Below are positions 53,501 through 62,125 of a DNA stretch of 64,000 bases, one piece after another. The stretch is from Callipepla californica brunnescens (lineage: Eukaryota > Chordata > Aves > Galliformes > Odontophoridae). The stretch is from the NCBI GenBank assembly GCA_023055505.1, contig JALIRH010000010.1, forward strand, positions 6,330,001-6,394,000, in the 5' to 3' direction. Numbering within the stretch: the stretch's first letter is position 1; each line of letters begins with the position of its first letter. The position numbers were made by a program, and so were the translations under genes. The notes under the pieces were generated by a model. The model saw only the letters and a program-made list of their open reading frames with translations. It was not told the DNA's origin and made no database searches.

Positions 53501-56500
53501 GCTGTATTGCATTTTGACAGTGTCTGGCTGAAATGCCTAAGCAGAAGTCAGTGAATGTCTTGAGCAGAGACAGTGTGTGAATTAGCTCCTCTCAGTGCCT
53601 CAGTTAACTTCTGTCTATCCATATCATTCTGCCTTTCTAAGGATTTGTCATGGTGCAAACCTGTGGTTATATAGGCAAAAGGGCTGATCCCTCTGAAACT
53701 TCAAGCCCCTCCTTTCTTGCTCCTGATGCAGCTTTTTTCAGCCAAAAACTCTCCATTACGTGATTTTGAACACAGGCAGTAAATACCTGGCGTGTGGCGC
53801 AGCCTCCTGCTCTTGGTGCAACTAAAACACCCACTGTAGCACCACGTAAGGCCCTGAGATCTTTGTTTCCTTCTCCTTTGTAAATATTAGTATCTTCTAG
53901 CCATGTGTGGAATTGTGATATAAATATTTTGTTTGGTGAATTAATTTTAAATCACATCAGTTCCCTTTTCTGCTTTGTAACAGGCAGGGGAGGGTGACAA
54001 GTGATGTCATTTTTTTCTTTCTGTTGGTAGCATAGATGTGTAGTTTTATAAAAATAGGATCTGAGGCATGGGATCAGAACTTCTTACACTGGTTTTGTTG
54101 CTGAAGTCAACATATTGCATAACTAATTTTCTCATTTCAAACATATGTTCCATATAAATGTGTAACATGTCTTGTGTACCTTGGAGTTACGTAATAGTCT
54201 GTATGCCTTAAATGAGAGGTACTCTTATAATGGGGTTAGACGTAGTAACTGAATTACTGTGGTGTAATAGTGGCTTCAGTGGTATATTCCTCTTAGTCTT
54301 ATCGGAGTATGTTAATGAAACAGAAAGATGACTTCAGATAAAAAGAGAAATGCATGTCTGATATTTTCTTTCAGATGTTCCTAAGCTCCAGCACTTATCC
54401 TGAGATTCACGGTTATCTACATGCAAAAGAGCAGGGAAAAAAATCATGGAAAAAGTTGTACTTTGTTTTGAGAAGATCTGGCCTTTATTTTTCCACTAAA
54501 GGTACATCCAAGGTAAGGAAAGAAAAAAAATAAAAAGAGGAAAGATCTATGAAGTTAGAGCACGTGTATATATATTTGTCATTTAATGTGGTATTAATTC
54601 AAATTTAAATTTTAACTTAATGTGATTAAAAGGGAAAACACTCTGTATTTTATCTATGATAACTGGAAAGAGTGATTGAGATACAGAATTGGAAAAGCTC
54701 TGTACCAGGAAAACATAGGTTCTTCTTTGCTATTAACTTCACTTTGTTCTGGTAACATTTTTCCAATCAGTGAATAGAGCATCTTTTCATAATAGTTAAA
54801 ATTGTGGACTGTAAGTAGATGCTCTGAAAGATGAGCACAATACGTCAATGTTAACCTATTATAAAAGGATTTTAAGGGAAGATTTTTAGAGTTCTCAAAT
54901 TTTTATCACTGTTCAGTTTTTCATTTGCTAGTTCAAATTCTTGATGGCAGGAATTTAGCCTGATTATATTAAACAGGATACACTGATGATGAGACACCTT
55001 TAATGTAGACCACTTAAAACACATGCTTTTCATCATTCTGAGTTTTCTGTGTTATCCTCAGGAGGATATTAATTGAGCTACTGAACAGTAATTGATACAG
55101 CGTGCTGTTTTTCAATTTCTGAAAGTATATTTTATTTCAATGCTTAAAATGAATACTGCTCTCAAGATTTCTGACTTCTACTCTTACTGTGACTTGAATC
55201 TAGTAGATGTTTTCCCAGAAATCTAATGCCTTTTACAATTTGTGTTTTCCCTCTCTCTGGAAGAATAAACTCTTGAGTAGTTTGAGGTGTTTGTTCTCTG
55301 CATCAGGAAAAGATTTTTGAGTTGCATCTTTCTAGGTTTCATGAGACAGTGTCACAGTTAAAACTGAGATATAAGAACTCATTTTGGAACAAGATAACTG
55401 CTGTACTAATCTGAGTTTCTTATCTGGAGAGGCTAGCTAAAAATAGTCTAACTGTATTACATTGCTCTTCTTTATAGGAGCCAAGACATCTGCAGTTTTT
55501 CTGTGAATTCAGCAATAGTGATATATACATGTCTTTGACAGGCAAAAAGATTTCTGGAGCACCAACAAGCTATGGATTCTGCTTTAAGGTACAAGCTTAT
55601 CATTCTGATATATATTAAAGCAAGCCACAGTTTTTTTGGTAAGCTTAAGTTTCTTTAAGGCTTTTGAAAACAATGTTCAGCTGTCTGTTATAAAATAGGA
55701 GAATTAGTGGCTTTTATTTCAACAGGTATTGTCTTCGAGATATGCATTAATGCTAAAAAAAAAAATGTGCTGTGGCCTTCTAGCCTAACAAATCAGGAGG
55801 AACCAGAGACCTGAAACAACTCTGTGCAGATGATGAACAAAGTAGGACCTGTTGGATGACAGCAATAAGGTTGTTTAAGGTAACTTTTCTGTGTGGAGTT
55901 AACTTCTTTCTTAAGTTTACTATGTGAAATTTTGATATTGTGAAGTAGAGAAATAACGTAATTATGAGTTCCTATGCAATATCATAGCAGTACAATTAAA
56001 GCTGAACTTTCATCTCAACAGACAGGCCAAATGACTGGAGTCAGTAAGGGATGGGCTGATATCACATGTACTTATATGTAACCTGGCTGAATTTAGTGAC
56101 ACTGTTGATAGTGACAAAAAAAAGCTTCAAGAATACACAAGATAATTTAAAAATGTGTTTGTTTGTGGAAAAAATAGGCATAGGTCAGTTGGTGAATAAA
56201 CTGAGCAGAATTACATGTAGAATGGACATTTAGAAAAACTAAAGCAAAAACAATGTTGTTAACAGCATTTGTATATATCTATTTTATAATGATAAACAAT
56301 AATGGAATCATAGCACTGCCTTTTACATCTGGAAGAAAGTTTACTCAGCTTAGGTTAATGGATTAAAATAACGATTTTATTTTCTGTTTTTAGTATGGGA
56401 TGCAGCTGTATCAGAATTACGTGCAACCATATCAAGGGAGAAGTGGCTGCAGCCCTTTGAGTCTAACACCTATGGTATGTCTCACATTAGCTCCATGAGT

Positions 56501-59500
56501 AAATACACTGTTTCTGTAATCATGCTATTTTAAACTGGCGTTACACTACTGACCTGATCCTGCAGTTTTGAATGTGCTTTGGATATGTGAAATCTTTAGG
56601 GACATCAGGGGAGATGAGACAGCTAATTAATTAATTTACTTATTTAATACAAGTTGGGCGGTTCAGACCAGTTAGCAGGCTTTTCCCTTTTGTCAAATAG
56701 TCAGTGTTTGGGGAGTTTATTGGCTTATTATCACTATCAAAGAGGATTTTTAAAAACTTGCAGAACTGTAAATGCATTAAAAAAGAATGAAGTGTTCAAG
56801 GTTACACATACTGTAAATGATTAATAAGAAAGGTTTAACAAATCCTTTTCAGTATACAGTAATGCTTCCATCTTTTTTTTTTTTTTTTATTTTTCCACAA
56901 ATGGTTAATTATTTAAATTGAATTTAATCTGATGTAATCATGCCTGGAGCTCAGAGGAACACCGTAATTTGGAAAACTGGATTTTGGAGGAGCAGTAGTC
57001 TGTAGGCTGATGATCTGTCTATCTCCCCAGCCAGATAATTGGGGATGGGATTGTCCTTTTGATATCTTGCCTTACTGATCCCAGTTCTTTGAGTCATTTC
57101 ATTTCTTGGTGTATTTATTTATTTATGAGTGATGTACAGCACTTTATGCTTCTTATTGTTTAAACTGTGTGAAAATTACTTATTGCCAGGGCCCATTATT
57201 ATGATTTTGTGTGTGTGTGTTTTTTTTTTTTTTTCTAAAGCTTTTAATGTAGTTTTGCTGTTAAAGCAACTAAGATATACATTTTCTTTTATTTGGATTC
57301 ACAAAAATACTGTCTTCTGATATTGCTAATAAGCATGGCTTCAAAATCACACTTGATGTACTGACCGTATTTATACTGTCTGTTGCAAGAAGCTAATGAT
57401 AGCCAGCTGCTATTTTCATAATGGGTCTGGGAGCTATTATTGATTCCGTCTCCTCTTGCACAGCCATGTGCACTGTAGCTCATGTAGATCCTATTGCCAC
57501 ATATGTAACTGGTATTAAGCATGGGACAAGTTTTATACTTGCCTATAATTTGTGAATTCAACAGAAAATTTGATAAACTCAAGAATTAGGTGAACAAGCT
57601 AATGAACATGTTTCACAGAGAAAGTATTTTCAAGTTTCACATTCCTGATTAATTTATAGCCATGCCAGCAGCAAGAAGTTCCCTCCTATCTCCAAGAGTC
57701 TCTTATTTTGCCCTATTGTTTTACTTCTGCTGAGTTCCTGTGTTACTGAGTTACACAGGCAGACCTTAGACAACAGTGAACTGTAGAATTACTGCCTTCT
57801 GTTTCTAGTTACTTTTGTACAGGAACGAGAGCTCCTTTGGTTTTGGACAGAAATCTGGGCCTCCTATGTTCTAGATGTTACTTCAGTTTATAGAATACTA
57901 GAATGTTCTTTTTATTATTTGTCATACCAGTACCAGCCAACATAATGAGACACTGCAATCAGTATCAAACAAGTTTTTTTATAAACCTGAGTTTCTGAGT
58001 AGTGTTTTGGTGAGCTTTAAGACTTGAAATGCTTTCTATTCTGTTGCTACAAACTTGATATTCACTGGGAGGAAAAAATGAAAACCAAGCATTTTTTAAA
58101 ATAATAGGTTGTATAAGTGTTGAATCTCTGCTTGTTCTGTGCCAGTTAAGAATTTGAAGGAAAGTATTAAAATAGAACTTCACCTCCATAAAAGTTTCCA
58201 GTGTTTAAGTGTTAAACTTTGAGGGAAATTTTTTTTATAGTAAATGCATAAATTTATGCCATACTTATAGCAAAATATTTCAAATCTTTGCTCATAGGAT
58301 GACTATGAATAGGAATTTCATATTTTATCTTTTTTTCTTGGTCAACTTAATAATAGTTACCTTACACGTGCAAGTTGAATTGATGTTAAAAGTATGTATT
58401 CATCATCTATCACAGTACTGCAAAGAAAATTATTTGTCCTGCCAAACTGAAATTTCATTTTGTAGCAGCATACAGCAGAGTACCTGGGGTATAATGAGTT
58501 TGGCTGAGGTAGAAAATACTCTGTTTGAAACTCTATTTATAAAATATAGTGCTTACTCAGAAGCTGTCTTAAAATGTGGACCTTTAATTAAAATAATAAT
58601 AATAAAATAGGGAAACAAACTGAATCTATATTTCTTTGTTGCAGAGAAGTATTTCAGAAAATTCTTTAGTTGCAATGGATTTCTCAGGACACAGAAGCAG
58701 AATTATAGAAAATCCAACAGAAGCCCTTTCAGTTGCAGTTGAAGAAGGATTAGCCTGGCGGGTATAAATGTTTCTGTTTTATCAAATAGTGTTTCCTGAT
58801 TTAATTTTTCTTTTTTAACAAAAAAGTATTGAAATCACTTTTAATTCTCTCACACAGAGAAGAGGGTGTCTGCGGCTCAACCCACATGGTAGTCCTATTG
58901 CCATGTCTAACATGGGTATGTGTGAGTTATTTCATTACAGAAAAATGCAGTAGTTGTTTCTGTAAAGGCAACACATATTTTAAAAATATCTTTATTTCTA
59001 CAGCTATTCACAGATCTCAGTCATGGTTTCATCATAAAATCTCTAGAGATGAAGCTCAGAGACTTATTTTACAGCATGGACTTGTAGACGGGTAAGCTAA
59101 TTCTTTAAATAACTCTTCCGAGACATATTTCTAGCCAACAATACTACTTTTTATTGTAGGGGGTAGATGGAGGAAGAAAGATTTTTCACTTACCTAATAG
59201 AAATAAAAATTCTTTTATATAGGGCTATCTGGGGATCAGCTGGTTTCTACTTTATGTCTTTTGGAAGCATTAAAGTGGTGATCTAACACCAGTTCTGTCA
59301 CTGACAGATTACTTGTGTTCTCTCAGAGCCAAGCAACTGAGCTGTGTATTTGCACAATATTCTCTGTGACCTATCAACTTTGGCACTGGTGTATTTTGTA
59401 TCTCTTATTAGTGATGAAAGAATGAAGGAAACTCAGAAAGCTGCCTAACCTTATTCCAAACTCAACTGTGCAGGGATAGGCACTGGAAAAAAGTATGCCT

Positions 59501-62125
59501 TTTCTTGTAAAATGAGTAAAAATCCTGCTATCCTTTAATGATAAACAATAAATATTAGGAGAAGGCTAATCACTTCTGTTTTTCTCTCATTTAAACATTC
59601 ATCCAGAGAAAAATGATGGACTATGTATTTCATTATCAGATCCTGACATTTTTTGCTTCTGCATTTTTATTCATACTCCTGTATTAACTGTAAAATTGGG
59701 TCTGATGCATTCAGTGAGGTATTTTATGAAACATTCTTGGAGCTATTCAGAGATAAGCACTGTGATTTTGGTGAGGATGATAATCCTGAGTGGTCTGTTT
59801 AGAACTGATTATAACATAGTGGTATAAGCAATCATAAACTGGCATGCATACTCATGAAATACACTGAAGACATTAATACATTACAGCATGTGCTGGAGAA
59901 GAAGTATTCAAGCTGAACCTTTTCAGGTGCTTTAAAGGTAAAACTAATACCAAGCAGAGATCTTCTATGTATATGACACACCATATTTACTTACAAATAC
60001 ACTTAGTGTAGCTAGTAGAAGGTGACAGGACTACTGTAGTAAGGTATACAAATTTCAGTAGCTGAAATAAATAAATGACAGTTACAGACCAGAAAAGTCT
60101 TATTCCTTCATAGTACACCTTAATTCTTTTGGGTCTAACTGTTCAGATGTGGAGGAAACGTTCTTAGAAGTGTTTATATAGCAGCATTGCAGATTTTGAA
60201 CTTTACCTCTTTACATTTGAAGACTTTTCAGTGATAAGTAGTTGACAGGATTGCAAGCCGATCAATACTGAATGTGAATTGTGCAGGCATGTGCAAGTGA
60301 ATGGGATAAGAGCATTTCCAGAAGTCCCATGGCAAAATGCAATTGGTTATCCAGAAAATTCCTTGTATATTTTTGAGAATGTTTTTGTCATCCACCGCAT
60401 CTAAAAAGCTCCCCCTCCAAACAACATTTCTAAGATTGTGTGAACGTACAGCCCATTCTTCATAAAGTGATCTTTTAAAAGGTTCTTCAATTCAAGTTGG
60501 TTAGTTTTGATAGGGCTGTGAAAGAGTAAAGTGCTTTTTGTATGAAGGGGAACAAATGTTGCTCATCTTTCCTATTCCAAAAAGCAAAATGAGAGCAAAA
60601 AAATTAATCCACCTAGAGTTTCTTTCGTGTGGTTTATGCTTACTCCATGTTTTGTTTAATGTGGTACTTTGGTATAGAGAACTCAGTTTGGATATTTGGA
60701 AAATGGCACATGCTTATAATTTTTTTTTTTTCTGAACTAAAAAAAAAAAAAAAAAAAGCCAGTTCTTAGTGACAGACATGTACAAGAATTAATTTATGCA
60801 AGGGATCTTGATGCACTGCCAAAAAAAAAAAACCAAACAAACAAACAAACAAAAAAAGCAAACCAAAAACCAAGTAATCGATGTCCTGGAAAGGGGTGAA
60901 AAGCCACTAGGTGGTGAGAGAGAGCTTATTAGGAGAACCTGTGTGTATGGAGAATATTTTCTTACCTCACTGTTGTGTGGTGGGTTGGCAATTATCCCTT
61001 TTTTGTAACTGAATTAGTATCAGAGTCCTGAGTTGGTCTGAATGAGGATTTTGATAGAAATGTTAATGATTATGAGCTCAGAATTTCTTAAATTTCAGAT
61101 AATTTCTTAGTTGTGTTGTAAAAGCAAAAATTCATAGTTGGAATTAAAGTACCGAGTAGTATTACTCAGTAATTTGGATACACGCTGTTATCCTGTGAAA
61201 GTTCACTGAAAGTCTTTGCTGTTCTTTTTTCTCTTGAAATCCTTTCTTTTCAAATAGTTGTCGTTCTCTCATTTCTGATATGTGGTTGGGCAAAAGCAGG
61301 TGGCTAGTGCTCACTTGTTTGACATCTGCAAATCTACATTACCTGTTTCTTTGGCCTCCTAAAAAAGGAGAATGCTTGCCAATGATTGTCTCTCCATTTC
61401 TCTTCTTTGTTACATTTGTTTGCTATATCCACTCCAGACCTGCATACTACAAACAGTTCAAACTCTTCACTGCAAAGCTGTGAGCAAGGTATTTGCCTCT
61501 CTCCTCCAAACTGTTCTTCTCTATGGTCCAATGAAATTAATATTCATCCCTAATCTATACCAGATTACTCGACAAGGTTATGACAAAACTATGTGTACAA
61601 TCTGTCTGGAATCGAATAGCTGGTTGCAGTGACACAACTGACGATTGAGAGTGTTGTGTTTTCAATAACTGTGCTATAAAGTGGACAGTAGCTCTCTGGG
61701 AATTGGGAAACTTTGCACAAACTTTGAGGGTGTTTGTACTGCTTGAAGAGATGCACTGTAATTCTATGCAATGTAAAAACAAATGCCTACAGTGTCATTC
61801 ATTCTGAGAATGTATATTTTTCACGTAATACTCAAGGTGAGGAAGAATTTAAGAAAAAGTATGTTCAATGACACTTTTTCAGAGGAAAACTGATTAAAAG
61901 CATAGTTTTTGTAATTAAGATGGTCTGCTTCTCACAATGCTTACTGTTTCATATCTACAACAATTTTAAGTGGATATTTACAAAAGCTTTTCAGAGTAAT
62001 CTTAATCTGAAAACTTTTCAATCTTTTTTAGGGTATTCTTGGTACGTGATAGCCAAAGTAACCCCAAAACATTTGTACTGTCACTGAGTCATGGATTAAA
62101 AATAAAGCATTTTCAGATTGTACCA
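5243..62125 (+). CDS. GRB14: GRB14, growth factor receptor-bound protein 14 (13 of 14 expected coding exons; 3' end outside window)
   Basis: GRB14 is a GRB7/10/14-family adaptor that binds activated receptor tyrosine kinases, above all the insulin receptor, and inhibits its kinase through the BPS region. Joining 5243-5385, 6946-7078, 40526-40682, 46321-46442, 47827-47901, 54375-54512, 55478-55588, 55784-55879, 56394-56474, 58645-58761, 58858-58915, 59004-59091 and 62032-62125 gives 471 residues with every phase matching and GT-AG at each intron. Seen in order: [10 protein letters not shown] motif (60-69), RA domain (about 93-178), PH domain (about 220-328), BPS region (about 353-410), and SH2 start (from 418) with FLVRDS (442-447) and its phosphotyrosine-binding Arg445. 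Mammalian GRB14 is about 540 residues; roughly 48 C-terminal residues should follow beyond 64000. The family assignment rests on close similarity to mammalian GRB14 across all domains, closer than to GRB10 or GRB7 as I remember them. The N-terminal frame in exon 1 is uncertain. Confidence 0.96.
5386..6945 (+). other. GRB14: GRB14 intron 1
   Basis: This 1,560 bp intron has a CpG-rich first 450 bp, belonging to the promoter island, then AT-rich sequence. Donor GTGAGG, acceptor ATCAG. I recognise no repeat or further exon in it. Confidence 0.85.
6946..7078 (+). CDS. GRB14: GRB14 coding exon 2 (PIR motif)
   Basis: Acceptor ATCAG and donor GTAAGA bound 133 bases. The first base completes a split Arg codon, followed by 44 codons. 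The exon encodes the conserved [10 protein letters not shown] motif followed by CCSPF and a basic SRTKQ end, matching the mammalian GRB14 exon closely. In rodent work the segment between this motif and the RA domain (PIR) contributes to insulin receptor binding. It ends in phase 0 directly before the RA domain. Confidence 0.96.
7181..7195. repeat. Short TA microsatellite
   Basis: About seven TA units at the start of intron 2, too short to be notable beyond likely length variation. Confidence 0.8.
10445..10834 (+). mobile_element. CR1 LINE fragment, internally deleted, + sense
   Basis: The left part reads like CR1 reverse-transcriptase coding sequence (a frame containing [14 protein letters not shown]). 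It is followed by pieces typical of the CR1 3' region ending GGATGACTTCTAGAGGTC and the hallmark terminal CTATGATTC unit. Blocks that are normally hundreds of bases apart are adjacent, so at least two internal deletions are inferred. It is dead as a mobile element. Confidence 0.85.
11513..11720 (-). mobile_element. Mariner-like element, truncated copy 1
   Basis: One terminal repeat (ATCAATCTGAAGGTAATGCC) and about 200 bp of internal sequence match the left half of copies 3 and 4, including the TATTTATTTCCA, GAGCAAATTCTCA and CACCAGCAATGAACAAGA blocks. The match fades after about 11710 and no second end is visible. The strand given is that of the transposase-like sense, by comparison with the other copies. 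Confidence 0.75.
13220..13290. repeat. 71-nt pure homopyrimidine tract
   Basis: Every base from 13220 to 13290 is C or T, with CTTTTTT- and CTCCTTT-type units. It follows an A-rich run. Such tracts can form triplex (H-DNA) structures and are often polymorphic. Confidence 0.9.
15557..16080 (+). mobile_element. Mariner-like element, near full length short form, copy 2
   Basis: Starts with terminal repeat AGGGCCGCTCCAAAAGTAAT and ends with the reverse complement of the ATCAATCTGAAAG-type end. It is about 524 bp long. The + strand contains a frame with [20 protein letters not shown] and DVSTVRR, resembling the helix-turn-helix N-terminal part of a mariner/SETMAR-type transposase. No DDE/D catalytic domain is present, so this is a non-autonomous internally deleted form. 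It is inverted relative to the other three copies. Confidence 0.8.
22007..22565 (-). mobile_element. Mariner-like element, full-length short form, copy 3
   Basis: Begins GGTCACTCTGAAATTAATGC and ends at GCATTACTTCTGGAGCAGCC, the reverse complement of the other end type. It is about 559 bp. The - strand has a 110-codon frame with [15 protein letters not shown] and [10 protein letters not shown], the same transposase-like N-terminal region. An AAAT microsatellite (22060-22089) has expanded inside it. No catalytic domain is present. The Galluhop-type name is from memory of chicken repeats. Confidence 0.85.
22060..22089. repeat. AAAT microsatellite within mariner copy 3
   Basis: About seven AAAT units interrupt the element where the other copies have a short A-rich stretch. 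It probably expanded after insertion. Confidence 0.85.
31356..31380. repeat. T25 homopolymer
   Basis: An uninterrupted run of 25 T just left of the antisense CR1 copy. CR1 does not use poly(A) tails, so the two are probably unrelated. No processed pseudogene body is visible beside it. Confidence 0.9.
31438..32305 (-). mobile_element. CR1 LINE 3' fragment, antisense to GRB14
   Basis: From left to right this is the reverse complement of a CR1 3' end. It opens with a degraded ATGATT-type terminal unit, then the GACCTTAAAGGTCATCTCA block, the ACTTCTCTGGGCAA block, a CCTTGTACTATCACCATCA block, and finally upstream CR1 sequence near 32.2-32.3 kb. It is 5'-truncated, as most CR1 copies are. A - strand open frame (31737-32066) lies within it but is a by-product of the repeat. 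Confidence 0.88.
32573..33122 (-). mobile_element. Mariner-like element, full-length short form, copy 4
   Basis: Begins GGTCACTCCAAAAGTATTCC right after a TA dinucleotide, as expected for mariner target sites, and ends near AAGACATTTCTTTTTGAGTA. It is about 550 bp and shares with copy 3 the TTTCCATGGAAACTAC, GAATGTCAGTGG and CACACAGCAACAGCATGTAA blocks. It is degraded and has no catalytic domain. Confidence 0.85.
40526..40682 (+). CDS. GRB14: GRB14 coding exon 3 (first half of RA domain)
   Basis: A TTGCAG acceptor and GTAAGA donor bound 157 bases: 52 codons plus one overhanging base. The product begins [10 protein letters not shown] and contains [15 protein letters not shown], nearly identical to mammalian GRB14. 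This is the first half of the Ras-associating fold. The Lys of the IKVYSED strand lies at the position used by the family to contact Ras-type GTPases. Codon phases agree with exons 2 and 4. Confidence 0.97.
41527..41580. repeat. 23-bp tandem repeat, 2.3 copies
   Basis: The 23-base unit starting GGCAAGTTAAATACAGAG occurs twice without a mismatch (41527-41549, 41550-41572) followed by the first 8 bases of a third copy. The identity suggests a recent duplication. Confidence 0.9.
43293..43628. promoter_or_regulatory. Intragenic CpG island in intron 3
   Basis: An isolated block of about 335 bp with dense CpG and high G+C is surrounded by AT-rich intron. It holds a strong CTCF-like motif and a CACGTG E-box (43442-43447). 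Frames open on both strands are short and of low complexity. It could be an insulator, enhancer or alternative promoter; the sequence does not decide between these. Confidence 0.65.
43343..43360. promoter_or_regulatory. CTCF-like binding motif
   Basis: TGGCCGCCAGGTGGCGCC fits the vertebrate CTCF core (CCnSYAGRKGGCRS) at essentially every informative position. It lies in the intragenic CpG island. Binding is inferred from motif only. Confidence 0.7.
46321..46442 (+). CDS. GRB14: GRB14 coding exon 4 (second half of RA domain)
   Basis: A long T tract and TTACAG acceptor precede the exon; the donor GTAAGT is consensus. Two bases complete a Glu codon, then 40 codons read [21 protein letters not shown] and YEFFKNPV. 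This completes the RA domain and enters the RA-PH linker. It matches mammalian GRB14 at most positions. Confidence 0.97.
46834..47645. mobile_element. Possible solo LTR
   Basis: An 812 bp block begins TGTTACGG and ends CCGCAACA, an imperfect inverted terminal pair with the TG...CA ends of a retroviral LTR. Its base composition is richer in G+C than the surrounding intron, and an AATAAA-containing run lies inside. No target-site duplication is visible at the flanks and I cannot name a family, so the call is tentative. No retroviral coding sequence is present. Confidence 0.3.
47183..47201. repeat. AAAT microsatellite in intron 4
   Basis: About four to five AAAT units inside the candidate LTR block. 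It contains AATAAA hexamers that could mimic a polyadenylation signal. Confidence 0.8.
47827..47901 (+). CDS. GRB14: GRB14 coding exon 5 (RA-PH linker)
   Basis: A 75-base phase-0 exon (25 codons) between a TTGCAG acceptor and GTATGT donor. It starts [10 protein letters not shown] and ends GILQ. The length equals the mammalian exon, but the middle ([12 protein letters not shown]) is clearly more diverged than the flanking exons, which fits a linker between the RA and PH domains. Confidence 0.95.
48791..48926. repeat. AT-rich hairpin element with TA/TATG repeats
   Basis: Arms at 48814-48834 (TATTTGCTAGCATCC plus six bases) and 48906-48926 are reverse complements with one mismatch in 21. The 71-bp interior is TA- and TATG-repeat rich, and a TA run lies just outside the left arm. 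It could be a small foldback or miniature inverted-repeat element, or a TA microsatellite flanked by a chance-amplified arm. Confidence 0.8.
49161..49183. repeat. TTTTG microsatellite
   Basis: Four TTTTG units plus a partial one in GRB14 intron 5. Confidence 0.85.
54375..54512 (+). CDS. GRB14: GRB14 coding exon 6 (PH domain, first part)
   Basis: A TTTCAG acceptor and GTAAGG donor bound 46 codons in phase 0. The product contains [17 protein letters not shown], then [19 protein letters not shown], the first two beta strands of the PH domain. The basic residues in the strand 1-2 loop are in the place where PH domains contact phosphoinositides. Confidence 0.97.
55478..55588 (+). CDS. GRB14: GRB14 coding exon 7 (PH domain, middle)
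   Basis: 37 codons in phase 0 beginning EPRHLQFF and ending SYGFCFK, the middle strands of the PH domain. The acceptor is TTATAG. The donor is GTACAA, one of the weakest of the gene, although the exon ends in AAG. Intron 7 is only 195 bp. Confidence 0.96.
55784..55879 (+). CDS. GRB14: GRB14 coding exon 8 (PH domain, C-terminal helix)
   Basis: 32 codons in phase 0 between a TTCTAG acceptor and GTAACT donor. It includes [11 protein letters not shown] and [10 protein letters not shown]. The tryptophan (residue 317) is the near-invariant Trp of the PH C-terminal helix. Confidence 0.97.
56394..56474 (+). CDS. GRB14: GRB14 coding exon 9 (PH-BPS linker)
   Basis: 27 codons in phase 0 between a TTTTAG acceptor and GTATGT donor. 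The product reads [16 protein letters not shown] then [11 protein letters not shown]. It closes the PH helix and leads into the BPS region, and matches mammalian GRB14 well. Confidence 0.96.
58645..58761 (+). CDS. GRB14: GRB14 coding exon 10 (BPS region)
   Basis: 39 codons in phase 0 between a TTGCAG acceptor and GTATAA donor. It encodes [16 protein letters not shown] and the family hallmark [21 protein letters not shown] (between PH and SH2) is the part that binds the insulin receptor kinase domain and acts as a pseudosubstrate inhibitor. Strong conservation here supports a functional gene. Confidence 0.98.
58858..58915 (+). CDS. GRB14: GRB14 coding exon 11 (BPS-SH2 linker)
   Basis: A 58-base exon between a CACACAG acceptor and GTATGT donor: 19 codons ([19 protein letters not shown]) plus one base. 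It corresponds to the mammalian KKGCLRL...NM segment. Because 58 is not a multiple of three, skipping it would shift the SH2 frame. It lies 96 bp from exon 10 and 88 bp from exon 12. Confidence 0.95.
59004..59091 (+). CDS. GRB14: GRB14 coding exon 12 (SH2 domain start)
   Basis: A TCTACAG acceptor precedes two bases that complete an Ala codon, then 28 codons ([27 protein letters not shown]) and a two-base overhang at GTAAGC. The W-F-H-H-K-I-S-R sequence is the standard opening of the SH2 domain, with the alpha-A Arg (RDEAQ) after it. Confidence 0.97.
60720..60757. repeat. T12 / A19 inverted homopolymer pair
   Basis: Twelve T (60720-60731), a seven-base spacer and nineteen A (60739-60757) form a foldback in intron 12. 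Short open frames nearby run through it and are not genes. Confidence 0.85.
60821..60867. repeat. A-rich / CAAA microsatellite
   Basis: An A12 run followed by CAAA units and further A-rich sequence in intron 12. Confidence 0.85.
62032..62125 (+). CDS. GRB14: GRB14 coding exon 13 (SH2 phosphotyrosine pocket)
   Basis: A pyrimidine-rich TTTTTTAG acceptor and consensus GTAAGT donor bound one base plus 31 codons. The product begins [20 protein letters not shown] and ends FQIVP. The Arg of FLVRDS is the invariant beta-B5 residue that binds phosphotyrosine. The rest of the SH2 domain should lie in an exon beyond the right edge; I found no candidate for it in 62126-64000. Confidence 0.97.

Larger units (their letters stand above)
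47902..54374 (+). other. GRB14: GRB14 intron 5
   Basis: A 6.5 kb AT-rich intron with a hairpin element near 48.8-48.9 kb and a TTTTG microsatellite near 49.16 kb. The segment 53640-53860 is somewhat richer in G+C than its surroundings but I could not assign it. Confidence 0.85.
54513..58644 (+). other. GRB14: GRB14 introns 6-9 region
   Basis: Introns 6 (54513-55477), 7 (55589-55783), 8 (55880-56393) and 9 (56475-58644) separate exons 6-10. They are AT-rich with short T tracts near 56.87 and 57.22 kb. Nothing else is recognised. A 133-codon open frame at 58209-58610 in intron 9 is AT-rich and unrecognised. Confidence 0.85.
59092..62031 (+). other. GRB14: GRB14 intron 12
   Basis: A 2.9 kb AT-rich intron within the SH2 coding region, with T/A and CAAA simple repeats at 60.72-60.87 kb. 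No other feature is supported. Confidence 0.85.

Noticed and set aside
58209..58610. 133-codon open frame in intron 9
   Set aside because: It starts at a non-ATG codon, is AT-rich and unrecognised, and lies wholly between two well-defined GRB14 exons.
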